Assembly (NCBI GenBank): GCA_027081375.1
Contig: JALWKR010000277.1
Location: 1-10,222 of the forward strand
Direction of reading: 5' to 3'
DNA length: 10,222 bases
Origin: Persephonella sp.
Lineage (GTDB): Bacteria > Aquificota > Aquificia > Aquificales > Hydrogenothermaceae
The position numbers and the translations under genes are program-made. Shown one piece after another: positions 1-6,505 of the stretch (position 1 is the first letter of the stretch; each line of letters begins with the position of its first letter). The notes beneath the pieces were generated by a model. The model was not told the origin of the DNA and did no database searches. It saw only the letters and a list, made by a program, of their open reading frames with translations.

Positions 1-15
1 TCAAATGAAAGGAAA

Positions 16-249
16 CTACTTCTCTGAACTTTCTTTTTCTTCTTTTTTAAAAATCATGTCATATAGATTTAAAGCTGAAACCCATACTATAACAGCCCCA
101 GCTATAACAGGGAGTCCACTTTGAAGTAACTTTGCAACCATTAAAGTACTGTCCTTTATACTAAAAGCTGATATAACTCCCCCTATATTGTTAAATATTG
201 CGTACATACCAACAACTATTCCAAAGATTAAAAGAATTTTAACAACCAT
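16..249 (-). CDS. Small two-helix membrane protein, function unknown (77 aa)
   Basis: I do not recognise a family. The 77-residue protein has two hydrophobic stretches (about residues 4-25 and 45-63) joined by a short polar segment. It ends in a charged tail rich in Lys and Glu (about 68-77), so it should be a small inner-membrane hairpin with the tail probably in the cytoplasm. The ATG at 247-249 is preceded by an AGAGGTGA-type ribosome-binding site a few bases upstream, which supports a real gene despite the size. It is divergent from the Nudix gene across a 72-bp gap. Only 15 bases remain downstream before the window edge, so operon partners on that side cannot be seen. No catalytic motif is visible. 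Confidence 0.7.
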   Translation of the reverse strand: MVVKILLIFGIVVGMYAIFNNIGGVISAFSIKDSTLMVAKLLQSGLPVIAGAVIVWVSALNLYDMIFKKEEKESSEK

Positions 250-321
250 CTTTCACCTCTAGAAAAAATTTTTTCTTTATCGTAAGGTTATTATAGATTA
301 GGAAAATAAAAAGGAGAAACA
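250..321. promoter_or_regulatory. Divergent promoter region between the small membrane protein and the Nudix gene
   Basis: This 72-bp gap must drive both flanking genes. On the minus strand a perfect TATAAT lies at 290-295, about 40 nt before the start codon at 249, in the same TCTATAATA context as the candidate dedA promoter; its -35 partner near 313-318 is poor. The plus strand has TATAGA at 292-297 and no convincing -35. A perfect 16-bp palindrome AGAAAAAATTTTTTCT at 261-276 lies between the -10 and the minus-strand gene; its A and T tracts should bend the DNA. The Nudix ribosome-binding site AAGGAG is at 311-316. Confidence 0.4.
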
Positions 322-732
322 ATGGCTATAAAAACTCCTTTTGTCGCTGTTGACGGGATTATTCAGCTTTTTGATGAAAAAGAAAACTTTAAAGGAATTG
401 TTCTTATTGAGAGAAAGAACCCTCCTCTGGGACTAGCTATTCCAGGAGGATTTGTGGAAGTAGGAGAAAAGGTAGAGGATGCCCTTGTAAGAGAGATGAA
501 AGAGGAAACTAGTCTTGATGTTGAGATTATAAGAATTCTTGGAGTTTATTCAGATCCAGATAGAGACCCTCGCTTTCATACAGTATCTATAACCTTTGTA
601 TGTAAGGCTTATGGAGAGCCTAAAGCCCAAAGTGATGCAAAAGAAGTGAAGGTTTTCAAGCTTGAAGAAATTCCTTTTGACAAGCTTGTTTTTGACCATG
701 CAAAAATACTAAAGGACTATATCAACAGATGA
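322..732 (+). CDS. Nudix hydrolase, ADP-ribose pyrophosphatase-like
   Basis: This is a Nudix hydrolase of 136 residues that should cleave a nucleoside diphosphate linked to another group. The Nudix box spans residues 43-65: Gly43, Glu49, then R57-E58-M59-K60-E61-E62. The late glycine of the signature is Ser64 here, a mild departure that leaves the metal-binding glutamates intact. After the box come SDPDRDPR (77-84) and HTVSITF (86-92). This pattern is familiar from small archaeal and bacterial ADP-ribose pyrophosphatases, so ADP-ribose is my preferred substrate, by inference. There is no signal peptide, so it is cytoplasmic. The start follows AAGGAG by five bases. The stop codon overlaps the start of the next gene (ATGA), indicating translational coupling with the phosphodiesterase. 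Confidence 0.92.
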   Translation: MAIKTPFVAVDGIIQLFDEKENFKGIVLIERKNPPLGLAIPGGFVEVGEKVEDALVREMKEETSLDVEIIRILGVYSDPDRDPRFHTVSITFVCKAYGEPKAQSDAKEVKVFKLEEIPFDKLVFDHAKILKDYINR

Positions 733-1451
733 ATATAGAAGACGCTTTAAATAAAAAACCTTTTGGAATTGTTGGACACAGAGGAGCAAAGGGAGTAAAA
801 CCAGAGAACACAATATCTGCTATTAAGTATGGCATAGAAGCAGGAGTTGATATTGTTGAAGTGGATGTTAGAAAAACAAAGGATAATGTTCTTATTCTGC
901 TTCACGATCCTGATTTTAAAAGACTAGCAGGAAAGGAGATAAAACCTCAGGACGTTGATTTTTCATATATAAGAGAGAATATTTCTATAGATGGAGAACC
1001 TGTTGCAACATTAGATGAAGCTTTATCTACTGTAAATGGAAAGGTTGGACTGTTTATTGAGATAAAAGAGCCTGAAACAACTCCTGATGTCCTTGAGCTT
1101 GTTATAAAACATAACGCTATCCATTGGGTAGCAATTATAAGCTTTTACGATGAGGCATTAATTCAAACAAAAGAGCTTTTGCCTTCAGTTAAAACAGGAC
1201 TTATATATTTCAAACCTCCTGGAAGGATTTTTGAAGCAAAAAAATTAGGAGCTGATTTTGTTGTTCCAAACTGGAAGATAGCTACTGCAAAAGCAAACGC
1301 AGTGGCTCACAGATTGGGTTTAAAGGTTGTAGCCTGGACTATCAATGATGAAGAAACAGCTAAAAAAGTATTAGAAAGAAAAACTGATGTTATGGCTACA
1401 GATTATCCTGATATGCTTGTATATTTTAGGAAAAAGCTTCTAGGTTCTTAG
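729..1451 (+). CDS. Glycerophosphodiester phosphodiesterase (GDPD/UgpQ type)
   Basis: This enzyme hydrolyses glycerophosphodiesters, which come from phospholipid turnover, to glycerol 3-phosphate and an alcohol. The 240-residue TIM-barrel shows the family signature in order: H17-R18-G19 with P25-E26-N27-T28, then E44-V45-D46, the second catalytic histidine H59 in HDP (59-61), E111-I-K113, and a late VVAWTIND segment followed by the terminal ATDYP motif typical of the barrel end. No signal peptide is present, so it resembles cytoplasmic UgpQ rather than periplasmic GlpQ, and the length fits that group. It overlaps the Nudix gene by four bases. It ends only two bases before the stop of the convergent TPR gene, leaving no room for a terminator between them. 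Confidence 0.93.
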   Translation: MNIEDALNKKPFGIVGHRGAKGVKPENTISAIKYGIEAGVDIVEVDVRKTKDNVLILLHDPDFKRLAGKEIKPQDVDFSYIRENISIDGEPVATLDEALSTVNGKVGLFIEIKEPETTPDVLELVIKHNAIHWVAIISFYDEALIQTKELLPSVKTGLIYFKPPGRIFEAKKLGADFVVPNWKIATAKANAVAHRLGLKVVAWTINDEETAKKVLERKTDVMATDYPDMLVYFRKKLLGS

Positions 1452-1453
1452 TA

Positions 1454-2287
1454 TTATGTATCAGTTTTATCTTTGGAAAGTTTTTTTAGAAAATATTTAG
1501 CTCTTTTATAGATAAATCCTTCAGGTTTTTCTTTTACTATTTTTGAAAAAATCTCTTTGGCTTTTTCTTTTTTACCTTCTTTCATATAGGTTTTCCCTAG
1601 ATAGAACATACTCTCGTACATAGAACTTTTATTTCCAAGGTTTTTATAAAGAGACACTGCTTCTTTAAGATAATCCTCTGCCTTTTTGTATTCTTTGTTT
1701 CTATAAGAAGTTATTCCAAGGTTATACGTTATAAAAGCTATGTAGGATTTTCTAAGGTTTATATCTTTTGCTATTTTTAGAGCTTCTTTATAGTATTTAG
1801 TTGCCTTGGAAAATTCCCCTTTATCATAATGAATATTCCCTATATTCATTAATGCTGGAGGAATCATCTTTTTGTTATTATTTTCTTTAGCTAGCTGGTA
1901 CGCTTTTTTAAAATGAAAGAGAGCCTTATCGTACTTCCTTAGTGACCTGAATATTTCTCCAACTAAAACATGGCTGTAAGCTTTCCATCTATATTTATTA
2001 TGTTTTTCAGAAAACTCAATAGCTTTTTTTGCATACTTTAATGCTTCTGGTAAATTTCCTAAAGAGTAATTTGCAATTCCAAGATAGTAATAACCTTCAA
2101 TTATTCCTTTAGGATAATTTTCCTTTAGAGACTCAGAAAGAACCTCTTTAGAAAGATTTTTCATCTCAACATACTGCCCTTTTTCATATAAAGACCAGGC
2201 CTTTTCTAACTTTTTTAAGATTTCTTCTGAAGCATAGGAGAATAACCAATAGGTTAAAGTTAAGAGAACAATTATTCCTTTTTTCAT
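1454..2287 (-). CDS. Exported tetratricopeptide-repeat protein
   Basis: This is a 277-residue TPR protein, probably a periplasmic or membrane-anchored scaffold for protein contacts; no enzyme domain is seen. Residues 1 to about 20 form a Sec signal or membrane anchor: MKK, a hydrophobic core, then YA before SEEIL. The rest is helical repeats. At least five TPR-like units have the G-x-x-x-Y/F-x-x-x-x-x-x-x-A pattern (for example LGIANYSLGNLPEA, VGEIFRSLRKYDKA, IGNIHYDKGEFSKA, LGITSYRNKEYKKA), spaced about 40 residues, the longer TPR type with extended helices. I chose the ATG at 2285-2287 because GAGGA lies a few bases upstream and it begins directly with the signal. A GTG at 2302 would add five residues and has no such site. 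It lies seven bases after dedA, in a likely operon. Confidence 0.85.
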   Translation of the reverse strand: MKKGIIVLLTLTYWLFSYASEEILKKLEKAWSLYEKGQYVEMKNLSKEVLSESLKENYPKGIIEGYYYLGIANYSLGNLPEALKYAKKAIEFSEKHNKYRWKAYSHVLVGEIFRSLRKYDKALFHFKKAYQLAKENNNKKMIPPALMNIGNIHYDKGEFSKATKYYKEALKIAKDINLRKSYIAFITYNLGITSYRNKEYKKAEDYLKEAVSLYKNLGNKSSMYESMFYLGKTYMKEGKKEKAKEIFSKIVKEKPEGFIYKRAKYFLKKLSKDKTDT

Positions 2288-2294
2288 TTTATCC

Positions 2295-2885
2295 TCAAGC
2301 ACTACTACTGCTGTTAGTATTATTAAAAAATTTTTCTCTTATTTTTGGCAGTAGAAGAATAAAAGATATAATAAGCAAAAGAATTCCAGCTGCAATAAAA
2401 TAGTACTCTTTTGCCTCTTTAAAAAAGGTTTCTGCCGCTTTGCCAAACATATATCCAATAGAGAGATATATAACAGCCCAAAAGAATAGAGAAATTATAT
2501 TAAAAAATATAAACTTTCCTACACTAAATCCTGTAGCACCCATTAGAACCATTGGTATTATTCTCATCCCATACCAAAATCTAATGATAAATATTGATAA
2601 AACCCCGTACTTATCAAACAAATTTTTCACTCTTCTAAACTGCTTTCTGGTGTAATTATTTCTTAGTAAAAATTCCCTTCCTTTCCATCTTCCAAGGTAA
2701 AAATATATAATCTCATGAAGAAAGGCTCCTGACATTGCAACTATTAAAGATTTAACAGGTTCAAGAAAATTAAGTTTTATAAAAAACCCAACTATTAACA
2801 GAAAAAGCTCCCCTTCTAAAAATGTCCCTATAAATACAGCAATGTATCCATAATTGTGAAGAAATGTTTCTAAACTTTCGATAAT
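2295..2885 (-). CDS. DedA/SNARE-associated family membrane protein, apparent AUU start
   Basis: DedA-family integral membrane proteins are involved in membrane homeostasis, and some move undecaprenyl phosphate or phospholipid head groups across the bilayer. Family hallmarks read in order: HNYGYIAVFIGTFLEGE near the N-terminus, GAFLHEIIYFYLGR with a following GRE (mid-N region), RFWYGMRIIP in the middle, then F-x-x-x-N and a W-x-x-x-x-Y-x-x-IGYMFG helix. The first Met in frame (2735) would remove about 50 residues, including the conserved EGE segment. The frame is open from a stop at 2904-2906 and has no ATG, GTG or TTG before 2735. ATT at 2883-2885 sits six bases after AAGGAG and gives 196 residues, a normal DedA length. 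A Ser-rich tail ends the protein. It is the first gene of a pair with the TPR gene. Confidence 0.85.
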   Translation of the reverse strand: MIESLETFLHNYGYIAVFIGTFLEGELFLLIVGFFIKLNFLEPVKSLIVAMSGAFLHEIIYFYLGRWKGREFLLRNNYTRKQFRRVKNLFDKYGVLSIFIIRFWYGMRIIPMVLMGATGFSVGKFIFFNIISLFFWAVIYLSIGYMFGKAAETFFKEAKEYYFIAAGILLLIISFILLLPKIREKFFNNTNSSSSA

Positions 2886-2891
2886 TTTTAA

Positions 2892-2897
2892 CTCCTT
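2892..2897 (-). promoter_or_regulatory. Shine-Dalgarno site that sets the AUU start of dedA
   Basis: On the minus strand AAGGAG lies exactly six bases before ATT (2885-2883). The next in-frame candidate, ATC at 2882-2880, would be nine bases away. Upstream of the ATT, the in-frame codons before the stop at 2904-2906 (AGG TCT AAG GAG TTA AAA) contain no usual start, so this site selects the non-canonical codon. Confidence 0.65.
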
Positions 2898-2920
2898 AGA
2901 CCTTTAAGTTGTATATCTCT

Positions 2921-2948
2921 ATTATAGATAAAAATTTTTATTTTATAA
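2921..2948 (-). promoter_or_regulatory. Candidate sigma-70-type promoter for dedA-TPR
   Basis: On the minus strand a perfect TATAAT (2921-2926) follows TTATAA (2943-2948, four of six matches to TTGACA) with a 16-bp spacer. Transcription would begin near 2914, giving a leader of about 29 nt before the dedA start. The AT-rich background makes chance matches common, but the position fits well. Confidence 0.5.
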
Positions 2949-3027
2949 CCATATTATTAACATTAGTGAAAACTTCAAAATAAGAAGTGTTTAACAATAT
3001 TTGAGCTTAAAAGAATAGGAAATACCA

Positions 3028-3049
3028 GCCCCACTTTTTAAAGTGGGGC
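3028..3049 (-). terminator. Perfect 10-bp hairpin, likely terminator of the unknown helical protein gene
   Basis: GCCCCACTTT (3028-3037) pairs perfectly with AAAGTGGGGC (3040-3049) across two bases, with a GC-rich base in an otherwise AT-rich gap. It lies eight bases past the stop codon of the minus-strand gene ending at 3058, where a terminator is expected. Neither side carries a strong T run: the minus strand continues TGGTATTTCC and the plus strand ATTGAATATT. The role is therefore inferred from position and stem stability. Confidence 0.55.
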
Positions 3050-3057
3050 ATTGAATA

Positions 3058-3486
3058 TTAAACGTTTTTATATATATCTACTTCTTTCTTCATATTTTCT
3101 ATAAACTGTTTTAAAGCATTGGCTTTTTTAATCCATTTTTGAGTTATGGCTTTTGAACGGGGATAATTTTCCTCTAACCATTTATACTGCTCAATTCTAT
3201 AATCTACAAAATCAATTATTACATCAAGAAACTCTTTCATTTTATTTAATTGTTTAGCATATATAAAAAGGTCTTTAAGCATAAATTTTCTATCTTTTAT
3301 AGGCATTTCTACTCCAATAGCTCTTCCCATATCTCTAAGGTTGTATCTTGATATATAGATACCACTTTTAGCAGGAACTAGAAGTATTTTTATAATTCTT
3401 TCAAACTCTGTTTCCTCTTTTGCCTGCTCTAAAAATTTCATATTTGACATAAACGGGTTTTTCATAAGATCTTTTTCATCTCTCAT
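3058..3486 (-). CDS. Uncharacterised helical protein (142 aa)
   Basis: I do not recognise this protein. It has 142 residues with no signal peptide or membrane segment. It is rich in Lys, Glu, Ile and aromatic residues, has no Cys, and is probably almost wholly alpha-helical. A middle segment (about 38-62) contains SGIYISRYNLRDMGRAIGVEM, which could be a short helix-turn-helix-like or capping region, but I cannot claim DNA binding. The C-terminal half (about 75-142) has long amphipathic helices with paired aromatics. GGAG lies eight bases before the ATG at 3484-3486, and a strong hairpin follows the stop, so it looks like a single-gene unit. It is divergent from bacterioferritin, a weak hint of a shared stress response. 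Confidence 0.7.
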   Translation of the reverse strand: MRDEKDLMKNPFMSNMKFLEQAKEETEFERIIKILLVPAKSGIYISRYNLRDMGRAIGVEMPIKDRKFMLKDLFIYAKQLNKMKEFLDVIIDFVDYRIEQYKWLEENYPRSKAITQKWIKKANALKQFIENMKKEVDIYKNV

Positions 3487-3556
3487 TGTTTAAACTCCAT
3501 GTATAAGCTTTATATCAAAAAGTTATCACAAAAGAGATTTCTTTTAAAGAAAAAGG

Positions 3557-3585
3557 TTGACTTCATCTATATTAGTAATCATTAT
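3557..3585 (+). promoter_or_regulatory. Candidate promoter of the bacterioferritin gene
   Basis: TTGACT (3557-3562, five of six consensus bases) is followed after 17 bp by CATTAT (3580-3585, four of six). Transcription would start near 3592, giving a leader of about 26 nt that contains the GGAGGTG ribosome-binding site at 3604-3610. The geometry is good; the -10 is imperfect. Confidence 0.45.
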
Positions 3586-3589
3586 TATT
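3571..3589. promoter_or_regulatory. Weak Fur/PerR-like box over the bacterioferritin -10
   Basis: The 19 bases from 3571 match the classical Fur consensus GATAATGATAATCATTATC at 12 positions by hand count, in NATWAT-like hexamers. They cover the putative -10 element, where a repressor would act. In DNA this AT-rich a 12/19 match can arise by chance. The call depends mainly on position in front of an iron-storage gene. Confidence 0.25.
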
Positions 3590-3617
3590 GTTAAATAATC
3601 AACGGAGGTGTTTTACC

Positions 3618-4124
3618 ATGAACAGAGAAAAATCTATAGAGCTTTTAAACAAAGCTATAGCAGAAGAGTTAACTGCCATCCATCAATATATGTATTTTCA
3701 TTTTGTATTAGATGACTTAGGTTATGATCTTCTAGCTTCAATATTTAAGAAAACTGCCATTGATGAAATGCTTCACACAGAAAGATTTGCAGAGAGAATA
3801 CTATTTTTAAACGGGGAAATTGAGATGAAACCTGCAAAAAATATAGAACATATAAGAGATCCAGAAGAGATGCTAAAATGGGCTATGAAAGCAGAGGAAG
3901 AAGCTGTTGATATGTACAATGAATTTGCCTTAGAAGCATCTGAAGCAAAAGATGCAGGGACAAAACAGCTTTTTGAAAGTGTAATAATGGATGAGGAGAG
4001 ACATTATGATACTTTTAGTACAGAACTGGAAAATCTTGAAAAGTTTGGGAAAGAGTATCTATCACAACAGGCAATGGAAAGAAGCAAAAGACTTGGTTCT
4101 CCAATGAGAAATCAAAATGGTTAA
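3618..4124 (+). CDS. bfr: Bacterioferritin (iron storage and ferroxidase)
   Basis: Bacterioferritin forms a 24-subunit shell that oxidises and stores iron. The 168-residue protein is a four-helix ferritin with ferroxidase ligands in place: Glu17 (AIAEELTAIHQY), Glu50 and His53 (DEMLH), a glutamate among 93-95, and Glu126 and His129 (DEERH). Met51 matches the haem-ligating Met of E. coli bacterioferritin, and the following ERILFLNGEIEMKP is very close to the family motif, so haem binding is plausible. The ATG at 3618 follows GGAGGTG by seven bases. A longer reading from TTG at 3588 would translate through the ribosome-binding site and is unlikely. The protein exceeds the usual 155-160 residues by a short polar C-terminal tail. 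It appears monocistronic, with its own promoter. Confidence 0.9.
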   Translation: MNREKSIELLNKAIAEELTAIHQYMYFHFVLDDLGYDLLASIFKKTAIDEMLHTERFAERILFLNGEIEMKPAKNIEHIRDPEEMLKWAMKAEEEAVDMYNEFALEASEAKDAGTKQLFESVIMDEERHYDTFSTELENLEKFGKEYLSQQAMERSKRLGSPMRNQNG

Positions 4125-4150
4125 ACCTGTAAAAAAATCATCATATATAT

Positions 4151-4687
4151 TCATTTAATTAGCATTTTAACCCAGGGATTTTGAACTATCATTTCTGCAA
4201 TAAAAGCATCTAACATATAAAGAAGAATAAAAACTCCTTCATATAAGAGAATTTTTTTATTTTTCATTTTTAATGTAGAAAAAGCAATATAAAGGAGCAC
4301 TAAGCTATATAAAAAACCTAAATTACTCAAAGGTCTAAGATACTGATTTATATCCACAACATCAGACAGCCATATAGGAGTATAGATAAAAACTGCCAAT
4401 GTAAAAAGAAACTGAAAATCTCTCTTTTCTAATCTTTTTACTAAATAGGCGAAAATAATGATAGAGATTATATCTAGAATATATGTAGATACTGCATATA
4501 AAAAACTCCTTCCTATAGAGATATTTTCTATAAAATGCATGCTATAAAAGGAAAAAGCTGGACCAATTAGATTAAGTAGAAGCATATACTTTATAACAAA
4601 TGATATTTCTAACTTTTCCTGCAAAAGTTTTTCAAAAAAATCTTTAGGCTTAAGTAGAATATTCAAAACTACTTTTAGCATTTTCAT
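4151..4687 (-). CDS. Yip1-like integral membrane protein
   Basis: This 178-residue multi-span membrane protein has an N-terminal LNILLKPKDFFEKL segment, matching the usual opening of bacterial Yip1-domain proteins (a Pro and two Phe before the first helix). About five hydrophobic helices follow, near residues 28-50, 61-85, 93-111, 122-140 and 147-167. A P-x-W in the third helix region (YTPIW) also fits. Bacterial members have no established biochemical role, so I give none. AGGA lies eight bases before the ATG at 4685-4687; a second ATG two codons in is less well placed. It is convergent with bacterioferritin (26-bp gap) and divergent from the CopD-like gene. The family call is moderate because it rests on pattern rather than a decisive motif. 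Confidence 0.7.
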   Translation of the reverse strand: MKMLKVVLNILLKPKDFFEKLLQEKLEISFVIKYMLLLNLIGPAFSFYSMHFIENISIGRSFLYAVSTYILDIISIIIFAYLVKRLEKRDFQFLFTLAVFIYTPIWLSDVVDINQYLRPLSNLGFLYSLVLLYIAFSTLKMKNKKILLYEGVFILLYMLDAFIAEMIVQNPWVKMLIK

Positions 4688-4803
4688 TTTCTTTTCCTAA
4701 ATCTTTAGTAGAATATTGAAAAATAATATATCTTATCTTGCATCAATGTTATAACTCCTCAGCAGCCTTTACAGTAAAAATTAAAAAAAGGAAGGTTGCG
4801 AAG

Positions 4804-5253
4804 ATGAAAGAACTTGTTATGACAGTTCATATTCTTGCAGCGTCTCTTTGGGTTGGAGGAATGTTATTTATGGTTCTTGTTTTATCTCCATATGTAAAAA
4901 AGCTTCCTGATTATGTAACTCACTTTCAAGAAGTTGGAAAAAGATACAGTATATGGGGAACAGTGATTTCTCTTTCTATTCTTTTTTTAACAGGACTATA
5001 CAATATGAACATAATGGGGGCACCTTTTCCAAAGGTTTTTTCTATGGATACATCTTATGCCCATACCCTTTCTCATAAACTTTATCTTTTCTTTACAACA
5101 GTTATTGTTGCTGTTGTACATGATTATCTTCTTGGACTTAGAGCCCATAAAAGTGAAAAATTAAGAATTCTTTCTGCAGTAGCAGGGGTTATAAATCTTT
5201 TATTAGGAATAGCAATTGTTTATTTAGCAGTAAAACTAAGGTTTGGAGGATAA
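4804..5253 (+). CDS. CopD-like four-helix membrane protein with conserved His
   Basis: This 149-residue membrane protein has four predicted helices (about 4-27, 51-70, 92-112, 124-145). The first carries H9 and W16-x-G18-G19, the H-x(6)-W-x-GG pattern shared by CopD-like and DUF4149-type proteins. Further histidines at 87, 91, 106 and 115 lie at or near membrane edges and could bind haem or metal; this is inference. Copper transport is only one possibility for this loose superfamily. The ATG at 4804 follows an AAGGAAGG stretch. An open frame back to TTG at 4738 lacks a site and would put a charged segment before the first helix, so I reject it. It leads the four-gene run, and its last codons contain the hemerythrin ribosome-binding site. 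Confidence 0.75.
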   Translation: MKELVMTVHILAASLWVGGMLFMVLVLSPYVKKLPDYVTHFQEVGKRYSIWGTVISLSILFLTGLYNMNIMGAPFPKVFSMDTSYAHTLSHKLYLFFTTVIVAVVHDYLLGLRAHKSEKLRILSAVAGVINLLLGIAIVYLAVKLRFGG

Positions 5254-5255
5254 AA

Positions 5256-5678
5256 ATGAGCAGATTAGAACAGTTAATCACAGAACTAACTACAGAACAC
5301 ACTGAACAATTAAAAAAAGTGGAAGATTTTAAGAAAAGAATGGAAGAAGGTTTAACAGATGAGTTAATAGAAGAGATACTTAACTTTTTAAAAACAGAAG
5401 TTGAAAATCATGCTCTAAAAGAGGAAGAAGATTTAATAAATGAGATAGAAAAAGTTGCTCCTGATTTTGATACTGAGGCTATTATATTTGGTCACAATAC
5501 ATTAAGAGAAGCTATAGAAGATTTAGAAGCAACATATGAAGAGTATAAAAAAGGAAAAGCTTCTGAAGAAAAACTTAAGAAATTTATAAATCAGGTTTTT
5601 ATAATACTAAAAGACCACTTTATTGAGGAAGAAAATTTTCTCTTTCCTGACCTAAAAAAATACGATATAGAAATATAA
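5256..5678 (+). CDS. Hemerythrin-like di-iron protein
   Basis: Hemerythrin-like four-helix proteins bind oxygen, or sense oxygen, NO or iron, at a di-iron centre. The 140-residue protein shows the ligand set of the HHE family: H15, H52-x-x-x-E56, H80 (GHNTLRE) and H121-x-x-x-E125 just before FLFP at 128-131. The length is that of a single stand-alone domain with no signal peptide, so it should be cytoplasmic. It follows the CopD-like gene by two bases, and its GGAGGA site (5245-5250) lies inside that gene, pointing to coupled translation and a possible functional link between a soluble di-iron protein and a His-bearing membrane protein. The lack of Cys and the acidic, Lys/Glu-rich helices fit a stable cytoplasmic protein. 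Confidence 0.9.
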   Translation: MSRLEQLITELTTEHTEQLKKVEDFKKRMEEGLTDELIEEILNFLKTEVENHALKEEEDLINEIEKVAPDFDTEAIIFGHNTLREAIEDLEATYEEYKKGKASEEKLKKFINQVFIILKDHFIEEENFLFPDLKKYDIEI

Positions 5679-5692
5679 ATAAAGGAGGTAAA

Positions 5693-6505
5693 ATGAAAAG
5701 AGTACTTATAGGTTTAGCAGTTATTTCAGCAGCTTCTTTAAGTTTTGCAAATGAGCTTTTATTAAAAAAAGAAGGATTATCAACTTATGTTCAGGAAGAA
5801 GAGTTTATGGTAGCTGAAGGAGAAAATGTAATAGGACCTGTTTTTCTTTTACCTATTGCAAAGCTTCAAGGTCTTACAATACAAGGAAAAGATTTAAAAA
5901 TAAAAAGTTACATAATTGAGGGAGATAATAAAAACTGGAAAGATGCTTTAAAAGGGCAGGTAGTTTCTGTTGAAGGAGAAGGAAGATTTTTAAGGGGAGA
6001 GGTGGTAAATATTAACGATAATAGAATAATGCTTAACACTAGAAAAGGATTTGTTGTTACAACTCTTCCAAAATTTCCTTCAAAATTATCATCATCACTT
6101 AAATGGCAAGAGCTTTTTTCTCCTAAAGTGACCTTTAAAGTAACAGCAAAAGAAGCAAAAACAGAGAAGTTTTTACTAAGATATCCAGTGCAGGGTATTA
6201 ATTGGCAGGTAAACTATGTCTTAAAAAAGGAAAATGGAAAAGTAACTTTAGAAGGATTTATTAGACTTATAAACAACACACCTCTTTCTCTTAGAAATGT
6301 AAATGTTAAACTTTTAGAAAAAGGAAAAGTTGTAAAAGAACTTCCTGAAACTGTGTTACCTGCATTTTCAAAAAAAGAAATTCTTTTTTTAGAAGATACT
6401 TATCCACCAAAGAGTCAAAAATTACTTCCAGACGGAAGTGTTGCTATATATGAAAACGGCTTTTTTAAAGGCTTTAAAATGCTGAAGGATGGAAAAATAA
6501 GATAA
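5693..6505 (+). CDS. Exported DUF4139-like protein, shortened
   Basis: This is an exported protein of 270 residues with a clear Sec signal (residues 1-19, cleavage predicted after SFA before NELLL). The section at about 86-121 (LKGQVVSVEGEG ... GEVVNINDNRIMLNTRKGFVV) and R163-YPVQGINW-171 followed by Q-V-N-Y-V-L, a glycine and N-x-x NNTPLSL match the plan of DUF4139 proteins: a small beta section, then the Y-x-V-x-G-x-x-W-x-x-x-Y strand pair. Relatives I know are commonly near 450-550 residues and end in a long beta domain; here the protein stops soon after the core, so it is a short form. Its function is unknown. A strong AAAGGAGGT precedes the ATG. Its stop touches the start of rsmI. Confidence 0.7.
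   Translation: MKRVLIGLAVISAASLSFANELLLKKEGLSTYVQEEEFMVAEGENVIGPVFLLPIAKLQGLTIQGKDLKIKSYIIEGDNKNWKDALKGQVVSVEGEGRFLRGEVVNINDNRIMLNTRKGFVVTTLPKFPSKLSSSLKWQELFSPKVTFKVTAKEAKTEKFLLRYPVQGINWQVNYVLKKENGKVTLEGFIRLINNTPLSLRNVNVKLLEKGKVVKELPETVLPAFSKKEILFLEDTYPPKSQKLLPDGSVAIYENGFFKGFKMLKDGKIR

Noticed and set aside
2300..2302. GTG start for the TPR protein
   Set aside because: No Shine-Dalgarno site lies before it, whereas GAGGA is well placed for the ATG at 2285-2287, which begins with a signal peptide.
2440..2655. Open frame on the plus strand inside dedA
   Set aside because: It is antisense to conserved DedA motifs, and its translation shows no domain.
3028..3060. Hairpin as the end of an IS200/IS605-type element
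   Set aside because: A TTCAA near the hairpin prompted the idea, but there is no transposase or TnpB gene, no partner hairpin and no guide-like segment nearby.
3588..3617. Longer bacterioferritin starting at TTG 3588
   Set aside because: It would translate through the GGAGGTG site that serves the ATG at 3618, and the added residues have no counterpart in the family.
4738..4803. Longer CopD-like protein starting at TTG 4738
   Set aside because: No ribosome-binding site is seen, and the added basic polar segment precedes the natural first membrane helix.
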